Assembly: GCA_031216915.1 (NCBI GenBank)
Contig: CM062296.1
Span: 797,265,608-797,329,607, forward strand
Length of the DNA: 64,000 nt
Reading direction: 5' to 3'
Source of the DNA: Pictodentalium vernedei
Lineage: Eukaryota > Mollusca > Scaphopoda > Dentaliida > Dentaliidae
The position numbers and the translations under genes were made by a program. Positions 32,207-42,548 of this stretch are shown piece after piece; the stretch's first letter is position 1, and each line of letters starts with the position of its first letter. The notes beneath the pieces were generated by a model. That model searched no databases. It had not been told where the DNA came from and was given only the letters and a program-made list of their open reading frames with translations.

Positions 32207-33092
32207 TGTGAAAGAACAACAATAAGTCCTAGTTACTCGCAAAAACCCCTGACACAAAGATACATAATAACATGATCCATTAATAAATGAAAAAAACAAT
32301 TGCAAAACAAAATAATTTTGAAAAAATATTTTTTCAGAGAAGCCCAAGTTGCTGAAAAGTAACGTTGAGCCCTGATGGATCCGATGGCAAAGTGTGGTCA
32401 AAAATTTTAAATTTATATAAAATAATTAATGAGACACTTTCGGATAATATAAATGTATCTTATAATGAGATAAACTACCACAAAGGCAAACAGCCCCCCT
32501 CAAAAAAGGCTGTTGCCAATGAAAACAAACAGTGTAAACACACTAGAAAACATGACTCCAGGCACTGAAAAAACTGGCCCGGAATCAGTCATCAATTACA
32601 CTCTATCTGATGCAAAACAGAGACTCCCAGGGGAGAATCTGTAGAACATCAGATGGAAGATGCAGAACACAAACGTTATACACCCATGGGTGAAAACGTA
32701 ACTATGGGGAAAATAACAGAAAACATTCTGTAACCAAGCAACTCTCCCAGGAAATTTTAGAAATGAAATTTCTCAAAAATATGCCAAAAGCATGGGAGAA
32801 TTGCCAGGGGGGACTTTAGAAGGCTAGGGGAGAGGAAACACTGAATAAGCAGTGCAACAATTAGCAAGAATGACAACAAGAGGCCCATGCCTCGAAAATA
32901 GGCAACTTAACATAATTTCATCAAAAAATTTTAAGTACAGCCCTGATTATTTTTTGCCACTTCTTTTTCCTCTCCTCCTTCTATCCTCCTTAGAATCACA
33001 TTTTCTCCAAAAATTACGTGTCTGGCATCCTTTAAACTGAGATTTACAAGCACAAAGATCAGTGAGATGTTGACTGATGAAGGGCCAAACAG

Positions 33093-33294
33093 AGAATGAT
33101 AATTGGCGCCAATTTCGGGACGACTGCGTCACTGCGCATGCGCAGTAGAGGCGTAGTATGGAGGTCCTTTAGGACATGATTTCTTTTTGTTTTGGATGCA
33201 AATTTTGGGGATTGGGGGGCAAAATTTGTGTTTGGCCCTGGTTTTGTTAGAGTTAGCACCAGCTAAGTCTGGGTCATTGGTACAGTATAAAAAT
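33093..33294. repeat. Right ITR of copy B
   Basis: Pairs with the split left ITR (19181-19320 plus 26313-26400). It ends CAGTATAAAAAT, followed by target ATGATATT, and contains the NRF-1-like palindrome at about 33131-33146. Confidence 0.9.
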
Positions 33295-33344
33295 ATGATA
33301 TTTAAAAGAATAAATTTTGAAATCGTCTGCATTGGGTAAAGGGT

Positions 33345-33797
33345 TATATGCTTTTTCTTTTTTAAATGTGAGGACAATAATGTTTTGAGTCCGTCAAGGG
33401 GAATAAGTCATAAAGAAATACTTTGACACAGCTGGTTCTCAATCCCATTCATTTTCACCAAAAAGCTATATATCAAATGAATGGTTCTCTTTGAAATTTG
33501 TTGACAGGAAATGGTAAAGTGATGACCATTAAGTCTATCTCCAACAAGGGCAATAACTCTTCAAGAAATACTTGGACACAGCTGGATTGCAATCCCATTC
33601 ATGATATTATCACCAAAAAGCTAAAAATCAAATTTGAGGAAAGTATCTACTGGTTGTCCTTAATAGATGGATGGATGGATATGGATGGATGGATGGAAGG
33701 AAGGAAGATAATTTACTTTCTGTAAACACATTTCCCTATTTATTTCATATCACTCCCTATTTTTGTGATTACTGTATTAAAATATTTCTAGATACAG
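33345..33797. repeat. Short direct repeat and ATGG microsatellite
   Basis: Two related units of about 150 bp begin near 33390 and 33540. Both contain an ACACAGCTGGNTTNCAATCC segment and CACCAAAAAGCTA, and the second has AAGGGCAATAACTC. An (ATGG)n/(AAGG)n run lies at about 33665-33709. This resembles the tail of a tandem-array element. Confidence 0.55.
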
Positions 33798-34206
33798 TAG
33801 AATCCTCTTAACTGAATATCCATTTTGCCAGTGAAAATTATTCAGTTAAGAGGAGTATACAATTAACAGGGATTTGGTCAGTTTCCTGTGTGCTGGGGGT
33901 AAACTGAGCATTTATTCTATTATATCTTGTTTGACAGAGCTCATAGAGCTCTGTCAAACAAGATATAATAGAATAAATACTTGTACTGGATGCAGTGAGG
34001 CCAAAAAGGTTGATAAATAAGGGGAATTTAGAGCGTGTCACAGTAATTTTTTCGACATATTACAAAAATTTATATACAATTAACAGGAGTTTACACTACA
34101 ACCCATATGCAATTAACAGATCAAATTTGTACTGAAGGTATGGTAAATAGTTTTGTGTTTGAGAATGATATTCAATTAACATGGATATACAATTAAGAGA
34201 GAACCT
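33798..34206. mobile_element. Non-autonomous TIR element with CAGTAGAATCCTCTTAA end
   Basis: The left end CAGTAGAATCCTCTTAACTG is inverted at the right as TACAATTAAGAGAGAACCTTA. The interior repeats TATACAATTAACAGG-type text. A MITE3 hairpin (CTTGTTTGACAGAGCTCATA and complement, 33912-33985) sits inside. The CAGTAGAACC-type end suggests a Tc1/mariner/pogo relationship, but no transposase is present. Confidence 0.5.
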
Positions 34207-35440
34207 TAGTGAGCACGCTCACATACCCCACGTGCCCCGATATTTCAAGCTCTAATCATATTTTAAAAATAAACATAGATTCTAGGAATACTGCAGAAAA
34301 CAGTGTTCTGTAGTTTCAACGGTATTGAAAGAATTCAAGCAGAGAAAAAGCCCGGAAAACTGTAATTTTTATGAACTTTTCAAAGTCTATGGGGCAGTAA
34401 TTTTGGTAAAAATCAGTGGAGCGGAACAAAACCCAAACTTGTTCTGTAGGCCACCATGTTAGACTAACAGATCAAAAATCGGCTCAATATCTGGAAGCGT
34501 GTAGAAAAAAAGTCCGGAAAACTGTAATTTTTATGAACTTTTCAAAGTTCAAGGGCCGTAATTTCGGTAAAAATCAGTGGAGCGGAACAAAATGCAAACT
34601 TAATCTGTAGGCCACCATGTCAGACTAACATACCAAACATCTGCTCAATATCTGGAAGTGTTTAGAAAAAAAGCCTGGAAAACTGTAATTTTAATGCATT
34701 TTTCAGAGTCCAAGGGTGGTAATTTCGGTAAAAATCAGTGGAGCGGAACAAAACGCAAACTTGTTCTGTAGGCCACCATATTAGACTAACATACCAAAAA
34801 TCATCTCAATATCTGGAAGCGTGTAGGAAAAAAGTCTGCAAAACTGTAATTTTGATGAACTTTTCAAAGTTCAAGGGCCGTAATTTTGGTAAAAATCAGT
34901 GGAGCGGAACAAAAAGCAAACTTGATCTGTAGGCCACCATGTTAGACTAACATACCCAAAAACAGCTCAATATCTGGAAGCGTGTAGAAAAAAAGTCTGG
35001 AAAACTGTAATTTTGATGAACTTTTCAAAGTTCAAGGGCCGTAATTTCGGTAAAAATCAGTGGAGCGGAACAAAATGCAAACTTGATCTGTAGGCCACCA
35101 TGTTAGACTAACATACCAAAAATCAGCTCAATATCTGGAAGCGTGTAGAAAAAAAGTCCGGAAAATTGTAATTTTGATGAATTTTTCAGAGTCCAAGGGC
35201 CGTAATTTCGGTAAAAATCAGTGGAGCGGAAAAAAATGCAAACTTGATCTGTAGGCCACCATGTTAGACTCACATACCAAAAATCAGCTCAATATCTGGA
35301 AGCGTGTAGAAAAAAAGTCCGGAAAACAAGTAGGACTGATGGACTGACGGACTGACAGACTGACGGACTGACGAACCCACCAGTCAAAAACATTATACCC
35401 CAGCAACTTCGTTGCGGGGGTATAATTAAGTGGGCTCCAC
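34207..35440. mobile_element. Array element: six units of exactly 161 bp
   Basis: The CTGGAAGCGTG landmark occurs at 34491, 34652, 34813, 34974, 35135 and 35296, a constant 161-bp spacing. A further diverged partial unit begins at about 34330. Each unit contains GGCCGTAATTTCGGTAAAAA and CAGTGGAGCGGAAC. The array is preceded by GTGAGCACGCTCACATACCCC and ends with ACTGACGGACTGACAG-type repeats, then a terminal hairpin CCCAGCAAC-TTCG-TTGCGGGG. The architecture fits pearl/Helentron-like non-autonomous elements of bivalves, as an inference. No protein is encoded. Confidence 0.75.
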
Positions 35441-36230
35441 TGTATTATAATTTTGACATTATTTGAATGTCCATTTACAAAAACATAGATGATATCTACG
35501 CTATATTAATGAATATCAGGAATTATCTCCTGAGTGTGGACCTGAATGTTTTATTTTTCACGAGCACTTGCGCAAGTGAAAAATAATACTTTCAGGTCCA
35601 AACGAATGAGATAATTCACAATATTCACTAAAATAGCATAGATTTTCTTTCTATTATATGCTACGTGACATTTTACTGTGCAATATTCAGCCCAATTCGA
35701 CTGCAAACAAAACTGTTTCAAGACAATAACAAAAAGCTACTGATCGTACCTTCAAGGTGACGTTCAAGACAATGTCATGCACCAAAGCATAACATCACTT
35801 AGGAAGCTACTGAAAAAATTTATCGTGTGGACCTGAAAATATTATTTTTCACTCGCGAAAGCACTCATGAAAAACAGAACTTTCAGGTCCACACTCATGA
35901 GATAATTCTAGATACTGACTAAAATAGAGTAGATTTTCTTTTTATTATATACAAGACATTTTATTGAACAATATTCAGCCCAATTCAATCCCAAAGGCAT
36001 ACATTTCAAAACAATAACAGAGATCAGCTGACCATTCCTTCAAGGAGACATGAGGCGGCACAGCGTGACGCCATTTAGGAAGTTACTGAGGGATATTCCT
36101 AGATATCCATCGAGTCGATGGATATTGAGAAATATCTTTTAGATAATTGCGATAATTCACAGGCTAGCATATAACAAAAATTCAGTATATTTTTCATGAG
36201 ATACGTGTAATTTTTTTGGTTCCAAATAAC
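35441..36230. repeat. Repeat family R2, tandem foldback units
   Basis: At least two units, each with GAGATAATTC, CACTAAAATAG and TAGATTTTCTTTNTATTATA. ATTTTTCACGAGCACTTGCG is inverted to CGCAAGTGAAAAATAATAC. A shorter third part has ATCCATCGAGTCGATGGATAT. Same family as 10640 and 37975. Confidence 0.55.
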
Positions 36231-36268
36231 CTTCTGCACACCAATGTCAAAATATCAAAATTTCAAGC

Positions 36269-36518
36269 TTAACTGGTAGAGTGCTGGAAGCCCTTATCTG
36301 GGCTTTACACTGAAGTGCGGGTACCGTAATGTAAAGGCTTCATATGCAGTTGATATGCTTCACATTACCTTTAAAGTGAAATTATTTAGTATGTATAGAT
36401 TTGCCATTTTACAATCTATGTGAGAGTGCCTGCAGGCACTCTCACATAAATTGTAACAATGCAAAGACATTTCAACAAATTTGAGTGTCCCAAAAAAATT
36501 TAGCACTCTACCAGTTAA
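36269..36518. mobile_element. MITE2 copy, TTAA-flanked
   Basis: TTAA-CTGGTAGAGTGCTGGAAGC at the left and TTAGCACTCTACCAG-TTAA at the right. The central hairpin apex is GAGAGTGCCTGCAGGCACTCTC at about 36422-36443. It has the cleanest terminal inverted repeat of the MITE2 copies. Confidence 0.8.
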
Positions 36519-37343
36519 GGGTTGAATCAATTTATTCTTGTTTGATAGAGCTCTTGGAGGTCTATCAAATGAAATTGAATTGGTTAAACAGTTGAATCTG
36601 AAGAGTTGAATCAATTCATTCTTGTTTTGATAGAGCTCTTTGAATTAGGTAAATTACTAGTTGCATTATGGGAAAATTTTATTGCATGAAGTTTCATTAT
36701 TTTGACATCTGTGTGAAAAGGATAAATGTAGATCAAGTTTTATTTTTTTTATACACCAAGGTACATATAACAGGTAGATTTCCTTAAAAAGTGTTAGGGA
36801 TGCAGTAGCTGAGAGCATAACATGTTGCACTCAGAGCTCAATAGTTACAGGTTCCCAGTGGGGGAAATCTAATGCAATGCTGACATTGGATTCAACTCAC
36901 ACTGCTCCTTCATAGTGCCTTGTACAGGGATGGAACTATGCCCGTCCTATCAGGTGAGGACATATAAATTACTGTTTCATACGCAGTGATTACTTTGCAC
37001 AATGATTACTGTGATTGGGCCCCACTATAAGTCGCTCAGGGTACCCCAAAAAGTCAACCGAGAGATTTCATAAAAATTACCTGAGTGGTTTTGCTGTGGG
37101 GTTCACACAGGGTGCTCCAAAAAATTAACAGAGGAATATCCAAACCTACGATATGATCTGAGATAAAATACCTCTTGCGCTCCATCATTTAACTGAGAGA
37201 GTGCTAAGTTATTGTCTGTCCTGAAAATTTCTTTGTGCATCTTTACGTGCCCATAAGCACTGTCCCATAAACTGTAACAAGGTAAATCCTAACAGATAAA
37301 ATAATATCCCTTCAAAGACAAGTGTTTGACCACCGAGGTGGTA
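36519..37343. other. Mixed sequence with a MITE3 hairpin fragment, no gene seen
   Basis: A degraded MITE3 hairpin (TTCTTGTTTGATAGAGCTC, with a second copy of its left arm) lies at about 36533-36650. Positions 36790-36960 have weak SINE-like text (GCAGTAGCTGAGAGCATA, ACAGGTTCCCAGTG) that I could not confirm. The rest has nothing identifiable. Confidence 0.45.
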
Positions 37344-37954
37344 TTAGCCCCCTACGGCGTGACTTTTGTGACATAGGTGTTTTTGTCAAATAAGACACTA
37401 GGTGTAGCTTAAAGCATGTTGGAGGGAGAGGTGGTAACATAAAAACAGACAGACAGACGGACAGACAGACAGATCTTAAATTTTGAAGAAAAAAAAGGTG
37501 TAGCTTGAACCATGTTGGAGGGAGGGGTGGTAACATAAAATAAGAGAAAAAAGCTTAAAAAACAAAAATGGCCACCATTCTGTCATCTTGGGATTTTGAA
37601 AAAAATATTGAATGTGCATCATCCCCTCCCAACCCTCTATCCATGTGCCAAATATGCAAAGTGTAGCTTGAACCATGTTGGATGGAGGGGTGGTAACATG
37701 AAAATAGAGAGAAAAAAAGCTTAAAAAACACAACAAAAATGGTTGCCATTCCGCCATCTTGGATTTTGAAAAAAAAATTTGGACCATGCATCATCCCCTC
37801 AGAACCATTTATCCATGTACCAAATATGAAAGGTGTAGCTTAAAGCATGTTGGAGGGAGAGGTGGTAACATAAAAACAGATAGACAGACAGATGGACAGA
37901 CGGATGGACGGAGTGCAATCCTAGAGTCCCCTTACAGTTCCTGTAGGGGACTAA
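37344..37954. mobile_element. Array element with TTAGTCCCCTAC-type ends
   Basis: The ends TTAGCCCCCTAC and GTAGGGGACTAA form an inverted repeat. The GTGTAGCTTRAARCATGTTGG landmark recurs near 37402, 37498, 37661 and 37833. CAGACAGACAGACGGACAGAC runs occur at both array ends. Units include ATGGCCACCATTCTGTCATC-type text. It is non-coding, with the same overall layout as the other array elements. Confidence 0.65.
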
Positions 37955-37974
37955 TAAGACAAAGCTCATCCACA

Positions 37975-38265
37975 GAATATGAAACCTTTAAATTGCGGTA
38001 CTGGCACTTATATAAACCGATATTCACTAAAATAGCGTAGATTCTATTTTGATTATATGTTATGTGACATTTTAATATGCAATTTTCAACTGCAAACACG
38101 TACGTTTCAAAACAATAACAAAGATCAGATGATCATTCCTTTAAAGCAACGTTATTTAGGAAGCTATTGAGGGATTTCCTTGTTATCCATCAAGTCGATA
38201 GATATCAAGAAATATTTTTTAGATAATTTGCGATAATTCAGGCTAGCATATAATAATTTACATTA
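37975..38265. repeat. Repeat family R2, partial unit
   Basis: CGATATTCACTAAAATAGCG, TAGATTCTATTTTGATTATA and CATCAAGTCGATAGATATC match units at 35441-36230. It ends with AGGCTAGCATATAATAATTT. Confidence 0.55.
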
Positions 38266-38275
38266 TCTCTCAGTG

Positions 38276-38529
38276 TTGCAACCAAGCCAGAAAATAAGCA
38301 GGCTGACATTTGCAGAATGAGGTCCCCAGAGGGTGTATTTCGCATAGCCGGGTAGCATCACTAAATTTACCTTCTGTGAACCTCAAACTGAATCAGGGTC
38401 TCAAAACTAAACAGAAAGAGGAACCCATAGGATAAATTGGCCCACTGTATGGGATAGCATCATTAAATTCACCCTCTGGGGACCTCATTCTGCAAATGTC
38501 AGCCTACTTATTTTCAGGCCTGGTTGCAA
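38276..38529. mobile_element. 254-bp foldback MITE with 60-bp terminal inverted repeats
   Basis: Left arm 38276-38335 and right arm 38470-38529 are inverted copies with only a few mismatches. The outer text is TTGCAACCAAGCC against TTGCAACCAGGCC, and the inner text is GAGGTCCCCAGAGGGTG in both. The 134-bp centre is non-coding. Confidence 0.85.
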
Positions 38530-38532
38530 TAG

Positions 38533-38782
38533 TTAACCCTTTACCTAACATGAAAAACAGACGACTCTTGCAAAAAAATTCTTGAATAACTATTTTTTTT
38601 CATTTTTTGTCTCAAAAACATAGGTTATGACCCCTCATTGGAACGAGCTCGACGAGCTCGTTCCAATGAGGGGTCATAACCTATGTTTTTGAGACAAAAA
38701 ATGAAAAAATAATTAAAATTAATAGGTGATTTTTGAGAATAGCGCTGGCCGGTTTTGGCCGTTACGTTGGGCAAAGGGTTAA
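38533..38782. mobile_element. MITE1 copy, TTAA-flanked
   Basis: TTAA-CCCTTTACCTAACATG at the left and CGTTGGGCAAAGGG-TTAA at the right. A near-perfect central palindrome spans about 38590-38715: CATTTTTTGTCTCAAAAACA through apex AACGAGCTCGACGAGCTCGTT and back. It lies only 3 bp after the foldback MITE. Confidence 0.85.
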
Positions 38783-39109
38783 AGCAATATATAACTAGCA
38801 CCAACATATTTTAGGAAAGACTTCTAGATTTTGAACATCGACATATCTTTGAATAATACAGACACCTGCATCGAAAGGATGTCTGTGTTGCTTACAACAT
38901 GAAAGAATGCATGTCTACAAATAAACTGGTAGGAGCAGGCTTAACCCTTTGAACCCCCAGAGGCTGTTTTTCTGGGCCAGGATTAAGAAACAACACAATT
39001 TCAGTGTGCTGGCTGATTGTTGAATGTGTGTGGTAGACCATTCAACATTTTCAACGTGTAGTCCCAAGGCTGCATGTTGAAAATATCAATTGTTCTATCC
39101 TGAAATTCC
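38783..39109. other. Intergenic stretch, nothing identified
   Basis: Only a weak inverted CAACATTTTCAAC region near 39050 is visible. No repeat family or gene could be assigned. Confidence 0.4.
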
Positions 39110-39310
39110 CAGTAAGAAACCCTGGAAGTGAAGCAGTTATTGTTTACTGTGGTAAACAAGCTTTGTTTTACTGTTAAAAATTGGACCCAGTCACCAATGC
39201 TTGGGGCGGAGGTCCTCTAAAAAGAGCAACATAGGTATAAACAATTGACTAAACTTGACTTTATCTCCATGTTGTGGATTAACCATAAATAAATAAATAT
39301 ATAAATAAAT
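39110..39310 (+). repeat. Repeat R1, third copy
   Basis: Opposite orientation to the copy at 8727. It includes GAAGTGAAGCAGTTATTGTT, TGTTTACTGTGGTAAACAAG and CTTTATCTCCATGTTGTGGA, then an AACCATAAATAAATAAAT tail. Confidence 0.55.
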
Positions 39311-39369
39311 AATACAGACTCTTCAAATAGCTGCCAATCAACTGATATGGAAAATACACCCGGGGTTCA

Positions 39370-39587
39370 ATGTAACAGCCAAAACCGGCCAGTGCTATTC
39401 TCAAAAATCGCCAATTAATTTTCAGTATATTTTCATTTTTTATCTTGAAAACATAGGTTATAACCCCTCGCTGGAATGAGCTTGTTCCAACGAGAGGTCA
39501 TAACCTATGTTTTTGAGACAAAAAATTAGTTATTCAAGAATCTTTTTGGCAAGTGTCGTCTGCTTTTCATGTTACGTAAAGGGTTAA
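39370..39587. mobile_element. MITE1 copy, left end truncated
   Basis: Begins with AACAGCCAAAACCGGCCAGTG, lacking the CCCTTTACC end. The palindrome TAGGTTATAACCCCTCG / CGAGAGGTCATAACCTA is present but the apex is shortened. It ends CATGTTACGTAAAGGG-TTAA at 39584-39587. Confidence 0.75.
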
Positions 39588-39717
39588 GTCTACTACTGCA
39601 TCCATATGTGATCTCTAAATGGCACAAAATAATATCAAAACCATCTATTTCTGAAGTTGCCACCGATATCTGAGAACAAAGTTGGGACATCAGCCCAGTT
39701 GATTTCACAACACCTGG

Positions 39718-40072
39718 GCGGGGGGTGGGGTGGGGGGCACAGTGGCTCAGTTGGTCGAGGTGCAGGCTGCAAGCCGAGAGGTCCTCGGTTCGAATCCTAC
39801 CTGCGGCAACCGCGTTGTCTCCTTGGGCAAGACACTTCACCGTGACATTGTGTACTAAAGCGTACTGCTCGTCAATGGTGCACCTGTCTTCAACCAATAC
39901 TAACCCTGCTTGTGTGGGGTTGGTATGTTGGGGAGCTGACAGTTGCTCACCATTGCTCGGTGGTTCTCTCCAGGTACTCCACCTTCCTCCACCCGTAAAA
40001 CTGTCACAGTCATGGTTAGCCATTGTGCAGAAATATGTGACCTTAAACACCAATAAATAATAAAATAAATTG
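39718..40072 (+). mobile_element. tRNA-derived SINE with canonical promoter boxes
   Basis: A-box TGGCTCAGTTGGTCGAGG (39743-39760) and an exact consensus B-box GGTTCGAATCC (39787-39797) mark an RNA polymerase III promoter. The body includes TCCTTGGGCAAGACACTTC and TGTGACCTTAAACACC, and the tail is AATAAATAATAAAATAAA. An imperfect 12-bp target duplication ACAACACYTGG flanks it (about 39707-39717 and 40073-40083). A G-rich run precedes the head. Confidence 0.85.
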
Positions 40073-40565
40073 ACAACACTTGGCATGCATGGAAGAGATA
40101 TTCCAATTCTCTTGTTTTTGGTAACAGGAAATTTGATCTTTGTTGTTAGTTTATAATGGACTGAAGACGTCTGTGATATATTTAGACTCACAACAAGAAG
40201 CACATCAAACAGCACATTTGTTCCACAATCAGAATATAAATTTGTGAGTTTGATCGTAAAGTACTATATAAATTTCTGACGCATGAAAAATATGTAGTTG
40301 ATATATTTAAAAAAAATTCTGCTTCTCACATTGACATCTGACGTTATTTTTGAACTTATAATTAAACATCATGTTCAGAATGTGATCATCACATGATGTG
40401 TACTGATGAATATGTGCAGCAGTCATCACCAACATGCAAAAAACATTGGATTACAGGTGTTCAAAGTAATCTTGTAAGCCAAATTGTGTATTAGATCTTC
40501 CGTTTCTCAGGCCATTTGTTGTAAAATTGATTGCGAGTGGGTGGGTGTTTTTTTATTTTATTTTT
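40073..40565. other. AT-rich stretch, nothing identified
   Basis: No repeat family, gene or RNA could be recognised. Confidence 0.4.
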
Positions 40566-41720
40566 TAGCTCAACTTTGGCGAAGCCAAATTTGAGCTTAT
40601 GCCATGGCCAGTCGTCCGTCTGGCCATCTGTCCGTCAACAATTCAATACAGCTTGGGCTTGAGTCCGTATATATGAACCGATCTTTATGAAACTTCTTGG
40701 GTACCTTTGTTATGACCATGGGACGAGAAAGAGTGTTTTTGGGTCCGATCCGAAATTCAAGTTGGCCGATGGCAGCCATTTTGTACAAAATTAGGTGCAA
40801 TCAGATTTTTGCGCAGAACTTCTATATGAAAGAGCTGATTTGAATAATTTTTTGTATGAATGTTTAGTACCATGGGATACATCACATATAATTCGTTTTT
40901 TTTTCTCGTGCGTAAATTATGCAAATTAGACTAACTTTGATGTTTTTTGGTGTTACTTTCAGCACTGTAAGTGCAAATGCCAATACGGCTCGGGCTAGAG
41001 GCCGTATTTATGAACCGATCTTTACGAAACTTCTTGGGTACCTTTGGTATCACCGTGGGACGGGAACGAGTGTTTTTAGGTCCGGTCCGAAATTCAAGAT
41101 GTCCGATGACAGCCATTTTGTACAAAATTAGGTGCAATCAGATTTTTGCACAGAACTTCCATATGAAAGCGCTGATTTGAATAATTTTTTGTGTGAATGT
41201 TTAGTACCATGGGATACATCACATATAATACGGGTTGTTTTCTTGTGCGGAAATTATGCAAATTAGATGAACTTTGATTTTTTCAGTGCTACTTACATAT
41301 AGTAAGTACACATGTCAATATGGCTCAGGCTAGAGTCTGTATTTATGAACCGATCTTCACGAAACGTTTTGGGTACCTTTGTTATCACCTTGGGACGAGA
41401 ACGAGTGTTTCTGGGTGCGGTCTAAAATTCAAGATGGCTGCCAGTGGCCATTTTGTACCGAAATTAGGTCTAATCAGTTTTTTGTACACAACTTCTATAC
41501 GGCTCAGGCTAGAGTCCGTATTAATGAACCGATCTTTACGAAACTTCTTGGGTATCTTTGTTATCACTGTGGGATGAGAACGAGTATTTTGGGGTGTATT
41601 CAAGATGGCCATCAGCAGCCATTTTGTACCAAAATTAGTGCAATCAGTCTTTTGTACAGAACTTCTGTATGAAAGTTCTGATTTGAAGAAATTTTTGTAT
41701 GAATGTTTCTTACAATTCCT
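40566..41720. repeat. Tandem repeat with units of about 336 bp
   Basis: It starts with a hairpin AGCTCAACTTTGGCGAAGCC...GAGCT. The landmark CTTGGGTACCTTTG occurs at 40696 and 41033 and near 41368, with periods 337 and 335, then a shortened unit at about 41547. Each unit has TATGAACCGATCTTTACGAA, CAGCCATTTTGTAC and GGATACATCACATATAAT. It is non-coding. GTCCGTCTGGCCATCTGTCC precedes the first unit. Confidence 0.75.
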
Positions 41721-41740
41721 TACAATTAGCAACAGAACTA

Positions 41741-41992
41741 TTAACCCTTTACCTAACGTAACGGCCAAAACCGGCCAGCGCTATTCTCAAAAATCACCAA
41801 TTAATTTTCATTATTTTTTTCATTTTTTGTCTCAAAAACATAGGTTATGACCCCTCGTTGGAACGAGCTTATCAAGCTCGTTCCAACGAGGGGTCATAAC
41901 CTATGTTTTTGAGACAAAAAATGAAAAAAATTAGTTATTCAAGAATTATTTTTGCAAGTGTCGTCTGCTTTTCAGGTTAGGTAAAGGGTTAA
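41741..41992. mobile_element. MITE1 copy with intact ends, TTAA duplication and nearby empty site
   Basis: TTAA-CCCTTTACCTAACG at the left and GGTTAGGTAAAGGG-TTAA at the right. The central palindrome, about 41815-41935, is near perfect, with apex AACGAGCTTATCAAGCTCGTT. Its orientation is reversed relative to the copy at 38533. The two flanks together match 42112-42152, which lacks the element and has one TTAA. Confidence 0.92.
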
Positions 41993-42111
41993 CTATTAAT
42001 AGCCAATGACTTTGATAATGGGCTATCATAACATGTGCATGAATACATTCTGTATGTGTTCCAGAGATTGACTCAGCAGATCGCTTACAAAACAAAACAC
42101 AAAACAAAATT

Positions 42112-42155
42112 CCTTACAATTAGCAACAGAACTATTAACTATTAACAGCCAATGA
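42112..42155. other. Paralogous empty site for the MITE1 at 41741
   Basis: CTTACAATTAGCAACAGAAC-TATTAAC-TATTAACAGCCAATGAC equals the left flank (41717-41744) plus the right flank (41989-42010) of the MITE, with a single TTAA. The flanking sequence was therefore duplicated locally, and one duplicate received the MITE. Confidence 0.85.
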
Positions 42156-42166
42156 CCCCCCCCCCC

Positions 42167-42197
<31 letters not shown>

Positions 42198-42202
42198 ACA
42201 CA
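42156..42202. repeat. Poly-C run followed by (CA)n
   Basis: About 28 C residues, then about nine CA dinucleotides. Length may be inaccurate in the assembly. Confidence 0.9.
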
Positions 42203-42548
42203 ATAGGAAATGCACAATTCAATATTGCACACTTGTAAATTCTAGCGTATCATCATAGGATGTGACATTGAGAGTGAATAATTTTACAACACATGCATCT
42301 TTGAAAATTTGCGGTTACTCATTGTTTGTTAAAGTGCACAACAATATTGTTCCATAAAATATGTTTATTTTAAAACTTTCTAACAACTCATCGGCAAAGC
42401 TGGCTTGTTGAGATCCTATTCTGGACGCCACCTCGAATCTGATACAAATCACAGGACATGCACATTATCTTGATAATCTGTATTTATCAAATTTATAAAA
42501 GTTCAAAAAATGCAATTAAAAATCCTTTGAGTCTCTCATTTATGTTTT
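42203..42548. other. Intergenic stretch, nothing identified
   Basis: AT-rich sequence with no recognisable repeat or gene. Confidence 0.4.

Larger units (their letters stand above)
19181..33294 (-). mobile_element. DIRS-type retrotransposon, copy B, interrupted by copy D (7,122 bp without D)
   Basis: Outer left ITR 19181-19320, inner left ITR 26313-26400, ICR 26476-26564, YR 27160-28375, ORF2, ORF1 30104-32206 and right ITR 33093-33294. Both halves of the split left ITR carry B's private variants (CTCTAACAAAACC outside, GCCAATTATCATTCT inside), which match B's own right ITR, so the two pieces belong together. The first base is T where other copies have G. ITR identity suggests a young insertion. 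Gag is intact. RT is intact but fused to YR by a 2-nt deletion, and YR ends at a nonsense codon. Confidence 0.92.
18993..33344. mobile_element. MITE1 subtype b, split by DIRS copies B and D
   Basis: The left half, TTAA-CCCTTTACCCAACGAATCG through the palindrome GACCCCTCTTTGGAACGAGC, runs from 18993 to 19180. The right half, from ATGATATTTAAAAGAATAAA to TGCATTGGGTAAAGGG, lies at 33295-33344. Both halves align to the copy at 8978-9868 in the same order. This is the oldest layer of a three-level nest. The right TTAA has become TTAT. Confidence 0.78.

Noticed and set aside
34441-35325. CRISPR-like array
   Set aside because: The 161-bp units repeat over their whole length without unique spacers. 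It is a eukaryotic tandem array.
36790-36960. Possible second tRNA-derived SINE
   Set aside because: A-box and B-box resemblances are weak and no tail or target duplication is visible.
37476-37794. Hydrophobic open frames of 79-103 codons on the minus strand
   Set aside because: They arise from tandem units containing poly-A/T and CCACCATTC-type text. The frames repeat with the array and are not genes.
39787-39797. Functional tRNA gene
   Set aside because: Although the B-box is canonical, the head lacks a foldable cloverleaf that I could identify and continues into the SINE body and AT-rich tail.
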